Source: Myxococcus stipitatus DSM 14675 (GTDB lineage Bacteria; Myxococcota; Myxococcia; Myxococcales; Myxococcaceae). From it: DNA of 64,000 bases. The notes under the pieces were generated by a model. The model searched no databases. It was given only the letters and a program-made list of their open reading frames with translations, and had not been told where the DNA came from. The stretch is taken from positions 992,001 to 1,056,000 of the forward strand of contig NC_020126.1 in assembly GCF_000331735.1 (NCBI RefSeq). The letters run 5' to 3'. The position numbers and the translations under genes were made by a program. This document shows, piece by piece, positions 50,880-59,723 of the stretch; position 1 is the stretch's first letter; the number at the start of each line of letters is the position of its first letter.

Positions 50880-51213
50880 GCCGCTCGAGCGTCTCCGGCG
50901 AGACGTCCATGAACGCGAGGCCGACTTCGTACCGGGCCACGGCGTCCTTGGGGAGCTTGCGCAGCCACGCGACGCGGGCGCGGCACTCCAGCGTGGAGCC
51001 ATCTCCGGGATACAGGTCCACCTCGAGCTGGCTGCCCTCGGAGTAGAGCTCGTCGGAGTAGATGCGCACGCCACCGAGGCTGGCATCCAGCACCCGCTGC
51101 TTGTCTCCGAACTTCAGCCGGGCCGGGCGCGCGTACAGCGGCGCCTGGAGGCGTGGAAACAAGCGACGGTCATCCGCCACGCTGCTGCTATCGAGACTGA
51201 CAGGGTTCATCAT
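50851..51213 (-). CDS. PilZ-domain protein
   Basis: A 120-residue cytoplasmic protein of one PilZ domain. The c-di-GMP-binding signature is present as DRRLFPR (RxxxR type) and, after ~28 residues, DASLGGVRI ([DN]xSxxG). The last part has YEVGLAFMDVS. A GGGGGA box stands seven bases before the ATG used. A stand-alone c-di-GMP receptor; its target is unknown. Confidence 0.9.
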   Translation of the reverse strand: MMNPVSLDSSSVADDRRLFPRLQAPLYARPARLKFGDKQRVLDASLGGVRIYSDELYSEGSQLEVDLYPGDGSTLECRARVAWLRKLPKDAVARYEVGLAFMDVSPETLERLKSVLVAED

Positions 51214-51296
51214 CGGCGTTCCCCCCATTCACAATCCGGTGGGTTTCACGGGCCTGTGACCCAGCATAAGGGATTCAGCCGCCGTGTGCAGGTGGG

Positions 51297-51998
51297 TCAT
51301 GGGAACAACCCCGCGACCGCCTCCAGGACCCCACCCACCGCTTCACTGATAGCGCTGGCGCCATCCACGGCGACCTCGACGGCGTTGCCCACGCTCTCCA
51401 GGGTGAGGCCCGCCGCGTCGACCACATCCACGCCCAGCTCCGCCACGTCCACCGCGTTGCCGGCGTGCTCCAGTGTGGTCACCACGGCCTTGGTCATCTT
51501 GGATTCCCCCATCGACTCCCCCGACACCTGGGCGAGCGCGATGGCCGCCGCCGCCGCGGCCGCCGCTCCCCCCGCCACCGCCGCTCCCACCGCCAGGGGC
51601 CGTCGGGTGTGCTGATACCAGGCGACCAGCGCCTTCAGCTCCTGGGCATCCAGCCAGATGCCTCGGCAATGCCCGCAGAGGTCCACGGCGCACACCTCGG
51701 TGCGGACCTGCGAGAGGAACGTCTCGCAATCGGGACAGCGCGACGCGGGGGAGCCACACAAGCCGCAGGCTTCGCGCGTGGTTGGAACATGGTGGCGGGA
51801 GTGCCGGCAGCGCCGGGACGCGGAGGGCAGGGCTGCTTCCAGGGCCTCCGTCCTCCACCCGGGTGCCAGACGCTCCAGCTCGCCGGCGTCCAACCAGTGC
51901 CCGATGCACTTCGGGCAGGTGTCGACCGAGACACCTCGTATGTCGATGACGCGCAGCGTGGGGGCAGGTTGTGGGCAGATGGGGCAGTGGCGGTTCAT
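51297..51998 (-). CDS. Twin TFIIB-type zinc-finger protein with an Ala-rich membrane-like hairpin
   Basis: A 233-residue protein with two TFIIB-type (PF13453-like) zinc ribbons: first with Cys5/Cys8 and Cys28/Cys31 (CPKCIGHWLDAGELE), second with Cys88/Cys91 and Cys108/Cys111 (CGHCRGIWLDAQELK), plus an extra CGLC pair. Residues ~135-155 are an Ala/Gly-rich hydrophobic helix that could be membrane-embedded; an amphipathic tail follows. Role unknown; the family often sits near membrane quality-control or proteolysis genes, not seen here. Confidence 0.8.
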   Translation of the reverse strand: MNRHCPICPQPAPTLRVIDIRGVSVDTCPKCIGHWLDAGELERLAPGWRTEALEAALPSASRRCRHSRHHVPTTREACGLCGSPASRCPDCETFLSQVRTEVCAVDLCGHCRGIWLDAQELKALVAWYQHTRRPLAVGAAVAGGAAAAAAAAIALAQVSGESMGESKMTKAVVTTLEHAGNAVDVAELGVDVVDAAGLTLESVGNAVEVAVDGASAISEAVGGVLEAVAGLFP

Positions 51999-52056
51999 GC
52001 GTGGAGCATCCTCCCATGAAACCCGCGCGGGCTCCCAGGTGGCGTGCCCCGGGCTC

Positions 52057-53475
52057 TCAGGGAGGGGGGATGCGCAGCCGCCGCCCGTAGGAGGGCACGC
52101 CCGCGTTGTTGACGATGAAGAGTTGATAGTAACCCGGTGGCGCCATGTTCCGGTTGGGCGGCGCGGTGACGTTGAGGCTGCCGGCGCCGCGCGTGAAGCT
52201 CAGCGTGAGGAACCGCTGGTTCATGTCGAAGGTGTGTGTCGTCGAGTTGAGGGCGATGAGGCTCACGCGGCTGATGTTGGCCGCGTCGGGCGTGGTGATG
52301 GTGAACTGGGCCCCCGGCAGGGACACGGTGGGCGCGGAGGTGATGGCGGGGCGCGCGCCCTTGAAGAGGTAGGGCGGGGAGAACACCTCCGCGGTGCGCT
52401 CGCTGGCGCCGCCCGCGGACAGCACCCGCCCGTCCGGGAGGAGCACGGCGGTGGAGTGATAGCCCCGGTAGCGCACGTTGCTGGCCCAGGACGTCCACGT
52501 GTTGGTGGCGGGGTTGTAGACCTCCGCATGGCGCACGGCCGCGTTGGCGTCGTCGAAGCCGCTGCCGCTGCTTCCGCCGATGACGACGACGGTGGCGTCG
52601 GGCAGCAGCACCGCGTTGTGCTGACGCCGGCGGATGCTCATGGGTGCCACGTACTGCCAGGTGGGGTTCGCCGCGGTGAGGTCGATCTGCTCGACGGTGG
52701 CGGTGGGCGGCTCGCTTCCACCGATGAGGAGCACCTTGCCGTCGATGTACACGGCGGGGCCGTAGCTGCGGCTGCCGAAGATGCTGACAGGGCCGTTGCT
52801 CCACGCGCCGTTGCTGGTGGGGTCCAGCCAGAACGAGGCGCGCAGGGAGCCCGCGTAGAAGAGCCGGCCGTTCGGGGCCAGGAACATCTTGGGATAGAAG
52901 GGCACGTTCTTGCGCGCGTTGGTGAGCGTGCGCCAGGAGTTGGTGCCGGCGATGAAGCGCTGGGGAATCTCGTTGATGTCGCCCGCCCCGTTGATTTCGC
53001 CCGAGGTCACCACCACGTCGCCGTTGTTGAGCGTGGTGTTGGTGGGGTACCAGCGCCCGGCGTTCATGTCCGGCAGGCGCGTCCAGCTGGTGGTGTTGAA
53101 GTCGAAGAAGCTCGTGTCGGGCAGGCCCACGTCGCGGGCGATGTGGCCTCCGGTGACGAGCAGCTTGCCGTTGGAGAGGAAGGAGTGCCCCGAGCAGAAG
53201 ATGTTGTAGCCCACGTAGGGGAAGGACGAGAGGGCGCCGGTGGAGGGGTCCCAGCGTCGCGGGGGCAGGGCGCCTTCGTCGAACTCGCCGTAGAACATCA
53301 CCTTGCCGTCGGGCAGCAGGGCCATGTGCGTGGCGGAGATGGGCCAGTTCATGACGCTGGCCCAGCGGCCCACCTGGTCGGGTGTCTGGGCCTGGGCTTG
53401 GACGGGAAGCACCATGAGCCCCAGCCACCAGACGGTGCGTAACAAGGGCCAGGCGATGCAGCGGTGCTTCGACAT
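52057..53475 (-). CDS. Galactose oxidase/glyoxal oxidase-type copper radical oxidase
   Basis: A 472-residue secreted protein with a signal peptide (residues 1-30). Kelch-type propeller repeats follow (LLPDGKVMFYG, FLSNGKLLVTGG, VLLPDGRVLSAGG) and a C-terminal Ig-like DUF1929 domain. The radical-copper site appears complete: Cys94 (FCSGHSF) and Tyr143 (GRWYPTN) as the cross-linked pair, Tyr339 and His340 (GYHSTAV), and His414 (TTHTFDMNQ). It would oxidise an alcohol or aldehyde to give hydrogen peroxide outside the cell. Single-gene unit; a divergent lipoprotein gene lies 237 bases away. Confidence 0.88.
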   Translation of the reverse strand: MSKHRCIAWPLLRTVWWLGLMVLPVQAQAQTPDQVGRWASVMNWPISATHMALLPDGKVMFYGEFDEGALPPRRWDPSTGALSSFPYVGYNIFCSGHSFLSNGKLLVTGGHIARDVGLPDTSFFDFNTTSWTRLPDMNAGRWYPTNTTLNNGDVVVTSGEINGAGDINEIPQRFIAGTNSWRTLTNARKNVPFYPKMFLAPNGRLFYAGSLRASFWLDPTSNGAWSNGPVSIFGSRSYGPAVYIDGKVLLIGGSEPPTATVEQIDLTAANPTWQYVAPMSIRRRQHNAVLLPDATVVVIGGSSGSGFDDANAAVRHAEVYNPATNTWTSWASNVRYRGYHSTAVLLPDGRVLSAGGASERTAEVFSPPYLFKGARPAITSAPTVSLPGAQFTITTPDAANISRVSLIALNSTTHTFDMNQRFLTLSFTRGAGSLNVTAPPNRNMAPPGYYQLFIVNNAGVPSYGRRLRIPPP

Positions 53476-53712
53476 GGGGAGAGCTCCGGGCGTGGAACGT
53501 CCAGGCGGGCGAGAACCTAGGCGTGGCGGGCTCGGAGGGGAGTGGCTCTCGCGTCGCACGGGGTGACGGCTGCGCGACGTGCGGCCCCCACCGGAGTGCC
53601 GTTGTCCGAGGGGGGGAAGTGGCTTGGTGTGCGCGCTCGCGCGAGCGGGTGTGGCGCGGAGGTCCGCGCCGTGAAGCCACCGTCGCCCCGCGCGGATGGA
53701 AGAGAGGTCCTG

Positions 53713-55143
53713 ATGAGGTTCTGGAGTCGTGTCCGGGTGGCGGTGGTGTGTCTGCTCGCGGGTTGTTCGTCCTCGACGGGTGCACCCGAGCCGGTGGAGG
53801 AGGTGGCGTTCCTGGCCTCGGGCCTCTGGGATGCCTGCTCGCGGACCGCGCTGTCGCTGGGTGTCACGCCCGTGGAGGACCAGCCGTTCTCGCCCGCCAT
53901 GGCGGTCAGCGGTGGAGGGATGGTGTTCGGGGTGGAGGACGCGGCCTCCGGGCACGAGCCGTGGGTGAGCAATGGGAGTCCGGGGGCGGGCACGCGGCTG
54001 CTCAAGGACCTCTTCCCCGGGCCGCAGGGGTCGAATCCGCGCTGGTTCACCCGCGTGGGGAGTCGGGTGTTCTTCGCCGCCGATGACCCGGCCGCGGGGC
54101 GCGAGCTGTTCGTGACGGATGGGACGGTGTCCGGCACGCACCGGGTGAAGGACATCTGGCCGGGTCCCACGGGCTCGTTCCCGAACTCGCTCTACTCCTT
54201 CGGCGGGCTGCTCTACTTCACGGCGGGAGACGAGGCCCACGGGCGGGAGCTGTGGCGCAGCGATGGCTCTTCCGAGGGGACGATATTGGTGGTGGACCTG
54301 GTGCAGGGGGTCGAGGACTCCGCGCCGGACCAGCTCACGCGAGGAGGGGACGGCGCGCTCTACTTCCTCGCGACGGAGAGCGGCCTCTTCATCCGGTTGA
54401 TGCGCATGGGGTCGAACCTGGGCGTCACGGAGGTGTTCCGGACGACGAGTGACCCGGGCATCCAGCGTCCGCTGGTGGCGGTGGGGCGCAAGCTGTTCTT
54501 CGCGACGGGGGGAACCCATGGCGGCGACGCGGTGTCAGTGAGGGTGACGGATTCGGGGGCACCTTCGGTGGAGGTGGGGATGTTCTCGATGGTGGGGGAC
54601 CGGGCGTCGGTGGATGGGTACTTCCTGTTCAGCGCCGCCCAAGGGGCTGGGAGCGACAACATGGAGCTGTGGCGCAGCGACGGCACGGCGGTGGGAACGG
54701 TGCTCATCGAGGAGGCTCGGGCGGGGGCGCTGGGCTCGCATCCCGAGAACTTCGCGGTCCTGGGAGACCGGCTCTTCTTCGCCGCGGATGATGGGGCGCA
54801 TGGCGTGGAGCTCTGGGAGAGCGACGGCACGGCGGCGAGGACGCGGCTGTTCGGAGACCTGGAGCTGGGCGTGGGGGGCTCGCTTCCCTCGGAGCTGACG
54901 GCGGTCGAGGACCACCTGTTCTTCAGCGCGGATGTCTATGGGCGGGGCGAGGAGCCATGGATGAGCAACGGCCTGCGCGTGGGCACGGTGGCGCTGACGG
55001 AGCTGGCGCCGGGGCCGGCCTCCTCTTCGCCGCGAGGGTTCCTGCGCGCCGGGTGGAGCGTCTTCTTCTCGGCGGCGGATGGGAGCGGCGTCCGGAGGTT
55101 GTACGCGCTGCCCTTCCGCCCGGATGGAGAGTGCCCGCCCTGA
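53713..55143 (+). CDS. ELWxxDGT-repeat lipoprotein
   Basis: A 476-residue protein with a lipoprotein signal (CLLAGC, Cys18) and repeated units containing E(L/P)W.SDG(T)..GT, for example RELWRSDGSSEGTILVVDL, MELWRSDGTAVGTVLIEEA and VELWESDGTAARTRLFGDL, each followed by a pro-rich turn and a FFAADDGAHG strand. This repeat family forms propeller-like surface proteins. AGAGAGG precedes the ATG. Ligand unknown. Confidence 0.87.
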   Translation: MRFWSRVRVAVVCLLAGCSSSTGAPEPVEEVAFLASGLWDACSRTALSLGVTPVEDQPFSPAMAVSGGGMVFGVEDAASGHEPWVSNGSPGAGTRLLKDLFPGPQGSNPRWFTRVGSRVFFAADDPAAGRELFVTDGTVSGTHRVKDIWPGPTGSFPNSLYSFGGLLYFTAGDEAHGRELWRSDGSSEGTILVVDLVQGVEDSAPDQLTRGGDGALYFLATESGLFIRLMRMGSNLGVTEVFRTTSDPGIQRPLVAVGRKLFFATGGTHGGDAVSVRVTDSGAPSVEVGMFSMVGDRASVDGYFLFSAAQGAGSDNMELWRSDGTAVGTVLIEEARAGALGSHPENFAVLGDRLFFAADDGAHGVELWESDGTAARTRLFGDLELGVGGSLPSELTAVEDHLFFSADVYGRGEEPWMSNGLRVGTVALTELAPGPASSSPRGFLRAGWSVFFSAADGSGVRRLYALPFRPDGECPP

Positions 55144-55209
55144 GCGGGAGGAGGGGGTGTCTTCCTGGTGCGAGAGGAAATCAGGCGGCGGACCGTTGTA
55201 GACAGGGGT

Positions 55210-57693
55210 ATGGCTCCTGCGTTGGAGAACGGTGCCCTGCGTGGCACACAGGTGCGGTGTCCGGGCTGTACCCTGTTCAACCCGCCCGGCATCCGCTGTC
55301 CTCGCTGTGCCTGTGGTCCCGTGCCCGCCGGGTATTACGGCGCCGCGCGCATGTTGTTGCGCGCGGGCGTGGACCGCTTCGCCCTGGTGGGCCGGTTGGA
55401 GACGCTGGAGCCCTCCCTGGCCGCGCAGCTCGAGCTGCAATACGCCACGCAGTGGAGGGAGGCCCGGCGCATCGTCCGGGACGTCCGCCGGTGTGAGCCC
55501 TTCCTGTCGCTCTCCGGTTTCGCCGAGGAGTCGGAGGACCGCTGGGCGGAGGTGCTCCCGTGGGCGAACCCGGCGGTGGTGCCCATTCCCGCGCTTGGAC
55601 AAGGCGATGGCACGGATGACGAACCCTTGGAGCAGCTGCATCGACGCAGCCAGGTCCCCGAGGTGCGTCACCTCGCCGCGCTCGCCGAAGTGAACCAGGG
55701 GAACCTGTCTCGCGACCTGCTCGCCTCGGTGACGGGGGCCCTGGACGTGCAGGGGCTCATCGGCCTGGAGGCCGCGCTCACCTTGACGCGCTGGCGGGTG
55801 TGGAACCGCACGCGCCTGGGGAATGCGCAGCGCGACATCCTCATCCGCAATGCACGCCTCGCGTTCGAGCACTTCCCGGAGCAGCGAGCCCGCGCCGCCG
55901 TCGCGTGGGTGCGCATCACCGGTGAGCCGCCGGAGGTGGACCTGCTGTTCGCGCTGCGCGAGGGCCTGCGCTCTCCAGACGGCGACCTCCGCTTCGAGTG
56001 TGCCCTGTGTCTCCAGGATGAAGCGGGACTGCTCGAGGCCGCGACGTCCCCGGAGGCCGACAAGGCTTCGTTGGCGAGGCAGACGCTGGCGCCCCTCGAG
56101 TCGTCCAGGCTCCTGGCGCGCATGGTGGAGTCGGGCGAGGTGGACTTCGCGCGGGATGTGATGAGGCAGCTGCGCTCACCGCCCTCGCTGGAGGCGCTGG
56201 ACGCGGTGCTCGCCGTCGCCGCGAAGGTCGGGGCCGCGTTGGTGGACCCCGTCGTGTCGTGGGCCCAGCGGACGCCCTTCGAACGGCTCGCGCCTCCCGT
56301 GCACGCGCGGTGGAGGACGTTCGCGCGAGAGACGTTGGGGACCTGGCCCGCGCTGAGTGTGCTCCGGCTCTGGGAGTGGGCCCACGCATCGCGAGAGGAA
56401 GACGCGCGCCTCGACGAAGAGGTCTCGAGCGCCTTTCAAGGCGCCACGGTGCGCGCGCTCTCCACCGCGCCGTCGGCCGAGCGCGAGAGGCTGGTGGGGG
56501 AGAGTGCCTTCCGCCGCTTCCTCTTGCGCGGAGACGTGGCTGAGCTCGCGCTGGTGCACTCCTGGGCGCGAGACGCGGCGTGCGCGGAGCGCTTGTTGGA
56601 CCTGTTGATTTCGATGCCGGGGTGGCGCGATGAGACAGGGCAGGGGCACGCGCGCTGCGCCCGGCTGTTGATGGCGGCCTGGGAGCGACCGTCCCGCGAG
56701 GCGGTGTTGGCGCCGCTCGCGAAGGCGGTGCGCTCCTGGAGCGGCATCTCCGGGCGCGAGGTGTTCCTCGAGGCCCTGTGGTCCCGCTTCCTTCGCTACC
56801 CCGAGGAGCGAGCGGACGTGCTCTCCACCTTCGAGCCCTGGCGCACGTTCTTCTGGGAGCGGCAGCTCGCCTCGGAGCCGGACGCGCTCGTCACCTTCGA
56901 GACGTGGTGGCGCGTGGACTCACAGCTCGGGCTGCCGAAGCTGGTGGAGTGGTTCGTGGGGGAGGTGCCTCCCGAGGAGCTGCGTCGCAGGTTGCCCGCC
57001 GTCTGGGCCGCGGCGGAGGCGCGTGTGGATGCGTGGCCTCGCTCGACCTCCCACGCGGTCTTCCTGGCGGCGGCGTCCCTCTGTGGTTGGCTGCGCCAGG
57101 GACATGTGCTCGTGGTCCCCGACGTCGAGCGCTTCCTGGCCTGGGTCCCGGACTTCGAGCGGCGCGTGCGCGAGGCACCTGTCCACGCCGACGAGTCCAG
57201 CTATCACAACGACCTGCTCGCGGACCTCCACGTCGAGGTGCGGATGATGAGCGAGTGGCTGGAGCGCTTCCGCGAGGCGGAAGAGGTGGAGCGTCAGGCG
57301 GCGCTGATGCGGCGGGTGGAGGCGTCGAGACTCAAGGACCACGAGCTTCAGCTCCAGGCGCTTCAGCAGGGAGCCGGAGGCATCGACCCCGCCCCGCCCA
57401 GGCGCGTGGGCGGGGGACGGGCGCTGTGGGTGATGCCAGAGCTGCAGCTCGTGCCCTTGGACTCGGAAGTCGTCCTGCCGGGCGTGGCGCTGGAGACGCT
57501 GATGGACTTCGCGCGGGTGCTTCAGGCGCTCAGGACCCAGAGCGACGCGCTGGAGGTGTTCTCCGCGCACGGCCTCTCCGTGGAGGAGTGGAGCGCACAG
57601 GCCAAGGACTGGGGGCAGGTCATGACCCAGCGCCGAGACCTGTGCCTGCGCTTCGCCGAGCTCCTGGAGGCGACCTGGTCGGGCCCCCTCTGA
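55210..57693 (+). CDS. Large soluble protein with N-terminal zinc-ribbon and helical repeats
   Basis: An 827-residue protein. Residues 17-35 hold CPGCTLFNPPGIRCPRCAC, a zinc ribbon, and the rest is mostly helical with HEAT/TPR-like repeats of ~30-40 residues and many Arg/Leu/Ala. The last ~70 residues (PGVALETLMDFARVLQAL ... DWGQVMTQRRD) form a separate helical domain with a conserved Trp. No enzyme motif. The first ATG has a poor ribosome-binding site; a GTG 14 codons upstream is possible. No coupled genes. A protein-binding scaffold is the most I can say. Confidence 0.7.
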   Translation: MAPALENGALRGTQVRCPGCTLFNPPGIRCPRCACGPVPAGYYGAARMLLRAGVDRFALVGRLETLEPSLAAQLELQYATQWREARRIVRDVRRCEPFLSLSGFAEESEDRWAEVLPWANPAVVPIPALGQGDGTDDEPLEQLHRRSQVPEVRHLAALAEVNQGNLSRDLLASVTGALDVQGLIGLEAALTLTRWRVWNRTRLGNAQRDILIRNARLAFEHFPEQRARAAVAWVRITGEPPEVDLLFALREGLRSPDGDLRFECALCLQDEAGLLEAATSPEADKASLARQTLAPLESSRLLARMVESGEVDFARDVMRQLRSPPSLEALDAVLAVAAKVGAALVDPVVSWAQRTPFERLAPPVHARWRTFARETLGTWPALSVLRLWEWAHASREEDARLDEEVSSAFQGATVRALSTAPSAERERLVGESAFRRFLLRGDVAELALVHSWARDAACAERLLDLLISMPGWRDETGQGHARCARLLMAAWERPSREAVLAPLAKAVRSWSGISGREVFLEALWSRFLRYPEERADVLSTFEPWRTFFWERQLASEPDALVTFETWWRVDSQLGLPKLVEWFVGEVPPEELRRRLPAVWAAAEARVDAWPRSTSHAVFLAAASLCGWLRQGHVLVVPDVERFLAWVPDFERRVREAPVHADESSYHNDLLADLHVEVRMMSEWLERFREAEEVERQAALMRRVEASRLKDHELQLQALQQGAGGIDPAPPRRVGGGRALWVMPELQLVPLDSEVVLPGVALETLMDFARVLQALRTQSDALEVFSAHGLSVEEWSAQAKDWGQVMTQRRDLCLRFAELLEATWSGPL

Positions 57694-57703
57694 GCGCTGG
57701 GGG

Positions 57704-58474
57704 CTACGCGGTGCCTCCGCCGTCGAGCACCAGCTCCGCGCCCGTCATCAGCTTCGACTCATCCGAGGCGAGGTAGACGATGCCGTGGGCGACATCGTCC
57801 GGCTCCCCCAGCGAGCCCAGGGGGATGGAGCGGCGCATCCCCTCGCGCGCGCGGTCCGGCGCACCACTGGCCTCCAGCAGCGCCTTCACCATGTTCGTCT
57901 CGATGAAGGTGGGGTGGATGGAGTTGCAGCGGATGCCGTAGCCCTTCTCCGCGCAGTGCAGCGCCACCGTCTTCGTGAACATGCGCACGGCGCCCTTCGC
58001 GCTGGCATAGGCCGCGAGTGAAGGCACGCCCATGAGGCCCGCCTGCGAGGAGACGTTGATGATGGAGCCTCGCGCGCCGCACTGGCGCATGGCGCGGATG
58101 CCGTGCTTGCAGCCCAGGAACGTGCCGTCCAGGTTCACGGCGTGCACCAGCCGCCACTCCTCCAGGGAGAGGCTCTCCACGTCCTTGGGGATGCCCATGC
58201 CCGCGTTGTTGACGAGCACGTCCAGCCGGCCGAAGCGCTCCTGGGTCGCCTCCATGGCGCGGACCCAGTCCTCCTCGCGCGTGACGTCCAGCGCCAGGAA
58301 GAGGCCCTGGCCGTCTCCCAGCGACTCGGCCACCGCGCGTCCTTCGGCTTCCTGCGAGGCCCGGTCCGTGACGACCACCCGTGCGCCTTCGCGCGCGAGC
58401 ATCCGCGCCGCCGCGCTGCCCAGCCCGCCCGCCGCGCCCGTAATCAGTGCCACCTTGCCTTCCACGCGTTTCAT
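57704..58474 (-). CDS. Short-chain dehydrogenase/reductase (FabG-like)
   Basis: A 256-residue SDR with TGAAGGLGSAAA cofactor loop, NNAG, Ser in INVSSQAG, and YASAKGAV (Tyr/Lys). A typical FabG-like ending (LASDESKLMTGAELVLDGG) makes a 3-oxoacyl or similar substrate plausible. GGGAG precedes the ATG at eight bases. It follows the MECR-type reductase gene on the same strand by 26 bases and is likely co-transcribed with it. Confidence 0.9.
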   Translation of the reverse strand: MKRVEGKVALITGAAGGLGSAAARMLAREGARVVVTDRASQEAEGRAVAESLGDGQGLFLALDVTREEDWVRAMEATQERFGRLDVLVNNAGMGIPKDVESLSLEEWRLVHAVNLDGTFLGCKHGIRAMRQCGARGSIINVSSQAGLMGVPSLAAYASAKGAVRMFTKTVALHCAEKGYGIRCNSIHPTFIETNMVKALLEASGAPDRAREGMRRSIPLGSLGEPDDVAHGIVYLASDESKLMTGAELVLDGGGTA

Positions 58475-58500
58475 GGCCGTGTCTCCCGCGAGGGTGTTCG

Positions 58501-59487
58501 TCAAACAGGTCCGTTGGGCGTGAGCAGCACCTTGCCGCCGCGGCCCCCTTCCATCCCGCGCGCCAGCGCGTCCTGGATGGCGTCCAGCGAGAAGGTGCCC
58601 TCGACGGGTGTCCTCAGCGTGCCGTCCGTGACGAGCTTCGCCAGCCGGCCGAACATCTCCCCCTGCTGCTCGCGCGAGGCGCGCTTGAGCCACAGCACCA
58701 GCCAGAAGCCGCGCAGGGTGATGTCCTTGAAGATGGACGCCTCCGCCGACAGCTTGGGGCCCTTGCCGGACATGACGCCGTAGTTGACCACCGTGCCGCC
58801 CGGCGCCAGCGAGTCGCCGAGCCGCCGCGTGGAGTCTCCGCCCACCGCGTCGATGGCCAGCCGCACCTTGGCGCCGCCCGTCGCCTCGCGCACCTGCTTG
58901 GGCAATTCATCCGTGTCCGTCAGCACGACGTCCGCGCCCAGCTCGGTGAGCTCCTTCGCCAGCTCCTCGCGGCGCACCACGTTGAGCGTCTTGTAGCCCG
59001 CGCGCTTCGCCAGGGTGATGAGGTAGCGGCCCACGCCGGAGTTGGCGGCGTTCTGCAGCACCCAGTCGCCGGGCTGGAGGGTGATGAACTCGCGCAGGAG
59101 GATGTCGGCGGTGGGCGGGTTGATGAACAGCATGGACGCCTGCTTCAAGTCCGTGCCCGGCGGCACCACCTGCAGCCCCTCCGCGGGCGCCACCATGCTC
59201 GTGCGCCACGTGCCCGAGCCCAGGGGCAGGAACACCACGTCTCCCACGCGCACGGAGGTCGTGTCCTTCACTTCGACGACGCGGCCCACGCCCTCGTTGC
59301 CGGGCACCGCGGGCAGCTTCGGCAGCGAGCCGTACTGGCCCGTGAGGGTGAGGAGGTCCGAGGGGTTGATGGGCGTGGCCAGCACCTCCAGGCGCGCCTC
59401 GCCGGACTTGAGCTCCGCGTCGGGCTCCTCCACCACCTCCACCACCTTCAACGGATGCCCGAACTTCGAGAAGCGGACCGCTTTCAT
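58501..59487 (-). CDS. MECR-type 2-enoyl-thioester reductase-like, zinc-free MDR
   Basis: A 328-residue medium-chain dehydrogenase-like protein. The N-terminal INPSDLLTLTGQYGSLPKLP and PAVPGNEGVG are the MECR/ETR1 marks, and the Rossmann motif is NAANSGVGRYLITLAK. The catalytic zinc ligands of alcohol dehydrogenases are absent. Members reduce 2-enoyl-CoA or -ACP with NADPH. Paired with the SDR, a reduce-and-reduce sequence on an acyl chain is plausible but not proven. Confidence 0.88.
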   Translation of the reverse strand: MKAVRFSKFGHPLKVVEVVEEPDAELKSGEARLEVLATPINPSDLLTLTGQYGSLPKLPAVPGNEGVGRVVEVKDTTSVRVGDVVFLPLGSGTWRTSMVAPAEGLQVVPPGTDLKQASMLFINPPTADILLREFITLQPGDWVLQNAANSGVGRYLITLAKRAGYKTLNVVRREELAKELTELGADVVLTDTDELPKQVREATGGAKVRLAIDAVGGDSTRRLGDSLAPGGTVVNYGVMSGKGPKLSAEASIFKDITLRGFWLVLWLKRASREQQGEMFGRLAKLVTDGTLRTPVEGTFSLDAIQDALARGMEGGRGGKVLLTPNGPV

Positions 59488-59723
59488 GTGTCGCTCCAGT
59501 GCGTGGGAGAATCGGGTGTCACCCTAGCGACCTTCGGCGCCGGAGCCGAGCACACACTCCAGGTTGCCACGGCAACCCGCGCCAGGGGGTGGGGCGGGCG
59601 GCACTCGGTGTCCACCGTTCGACGCGAGCCCCCCGCGCATGAGCCACCAGGCGGCGGGCGACCCTCGCCATCCGGAGGGAGGCTGTCCACCTTCCACGGT
59701 GGTCGGGCGGCGAGGAGGCGACG

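Noticed and set aside
53634-53670. GC-only palindromes (CGCTCGCGCGAGCG and GGCGCGGA-GG-TCCGCGCC) upstream of the ELWxxDGT lipoprotein
   Set aside because: Short palindromes of only G and C occur often by chance in DNA of this composition; nothing else marks them as sites.
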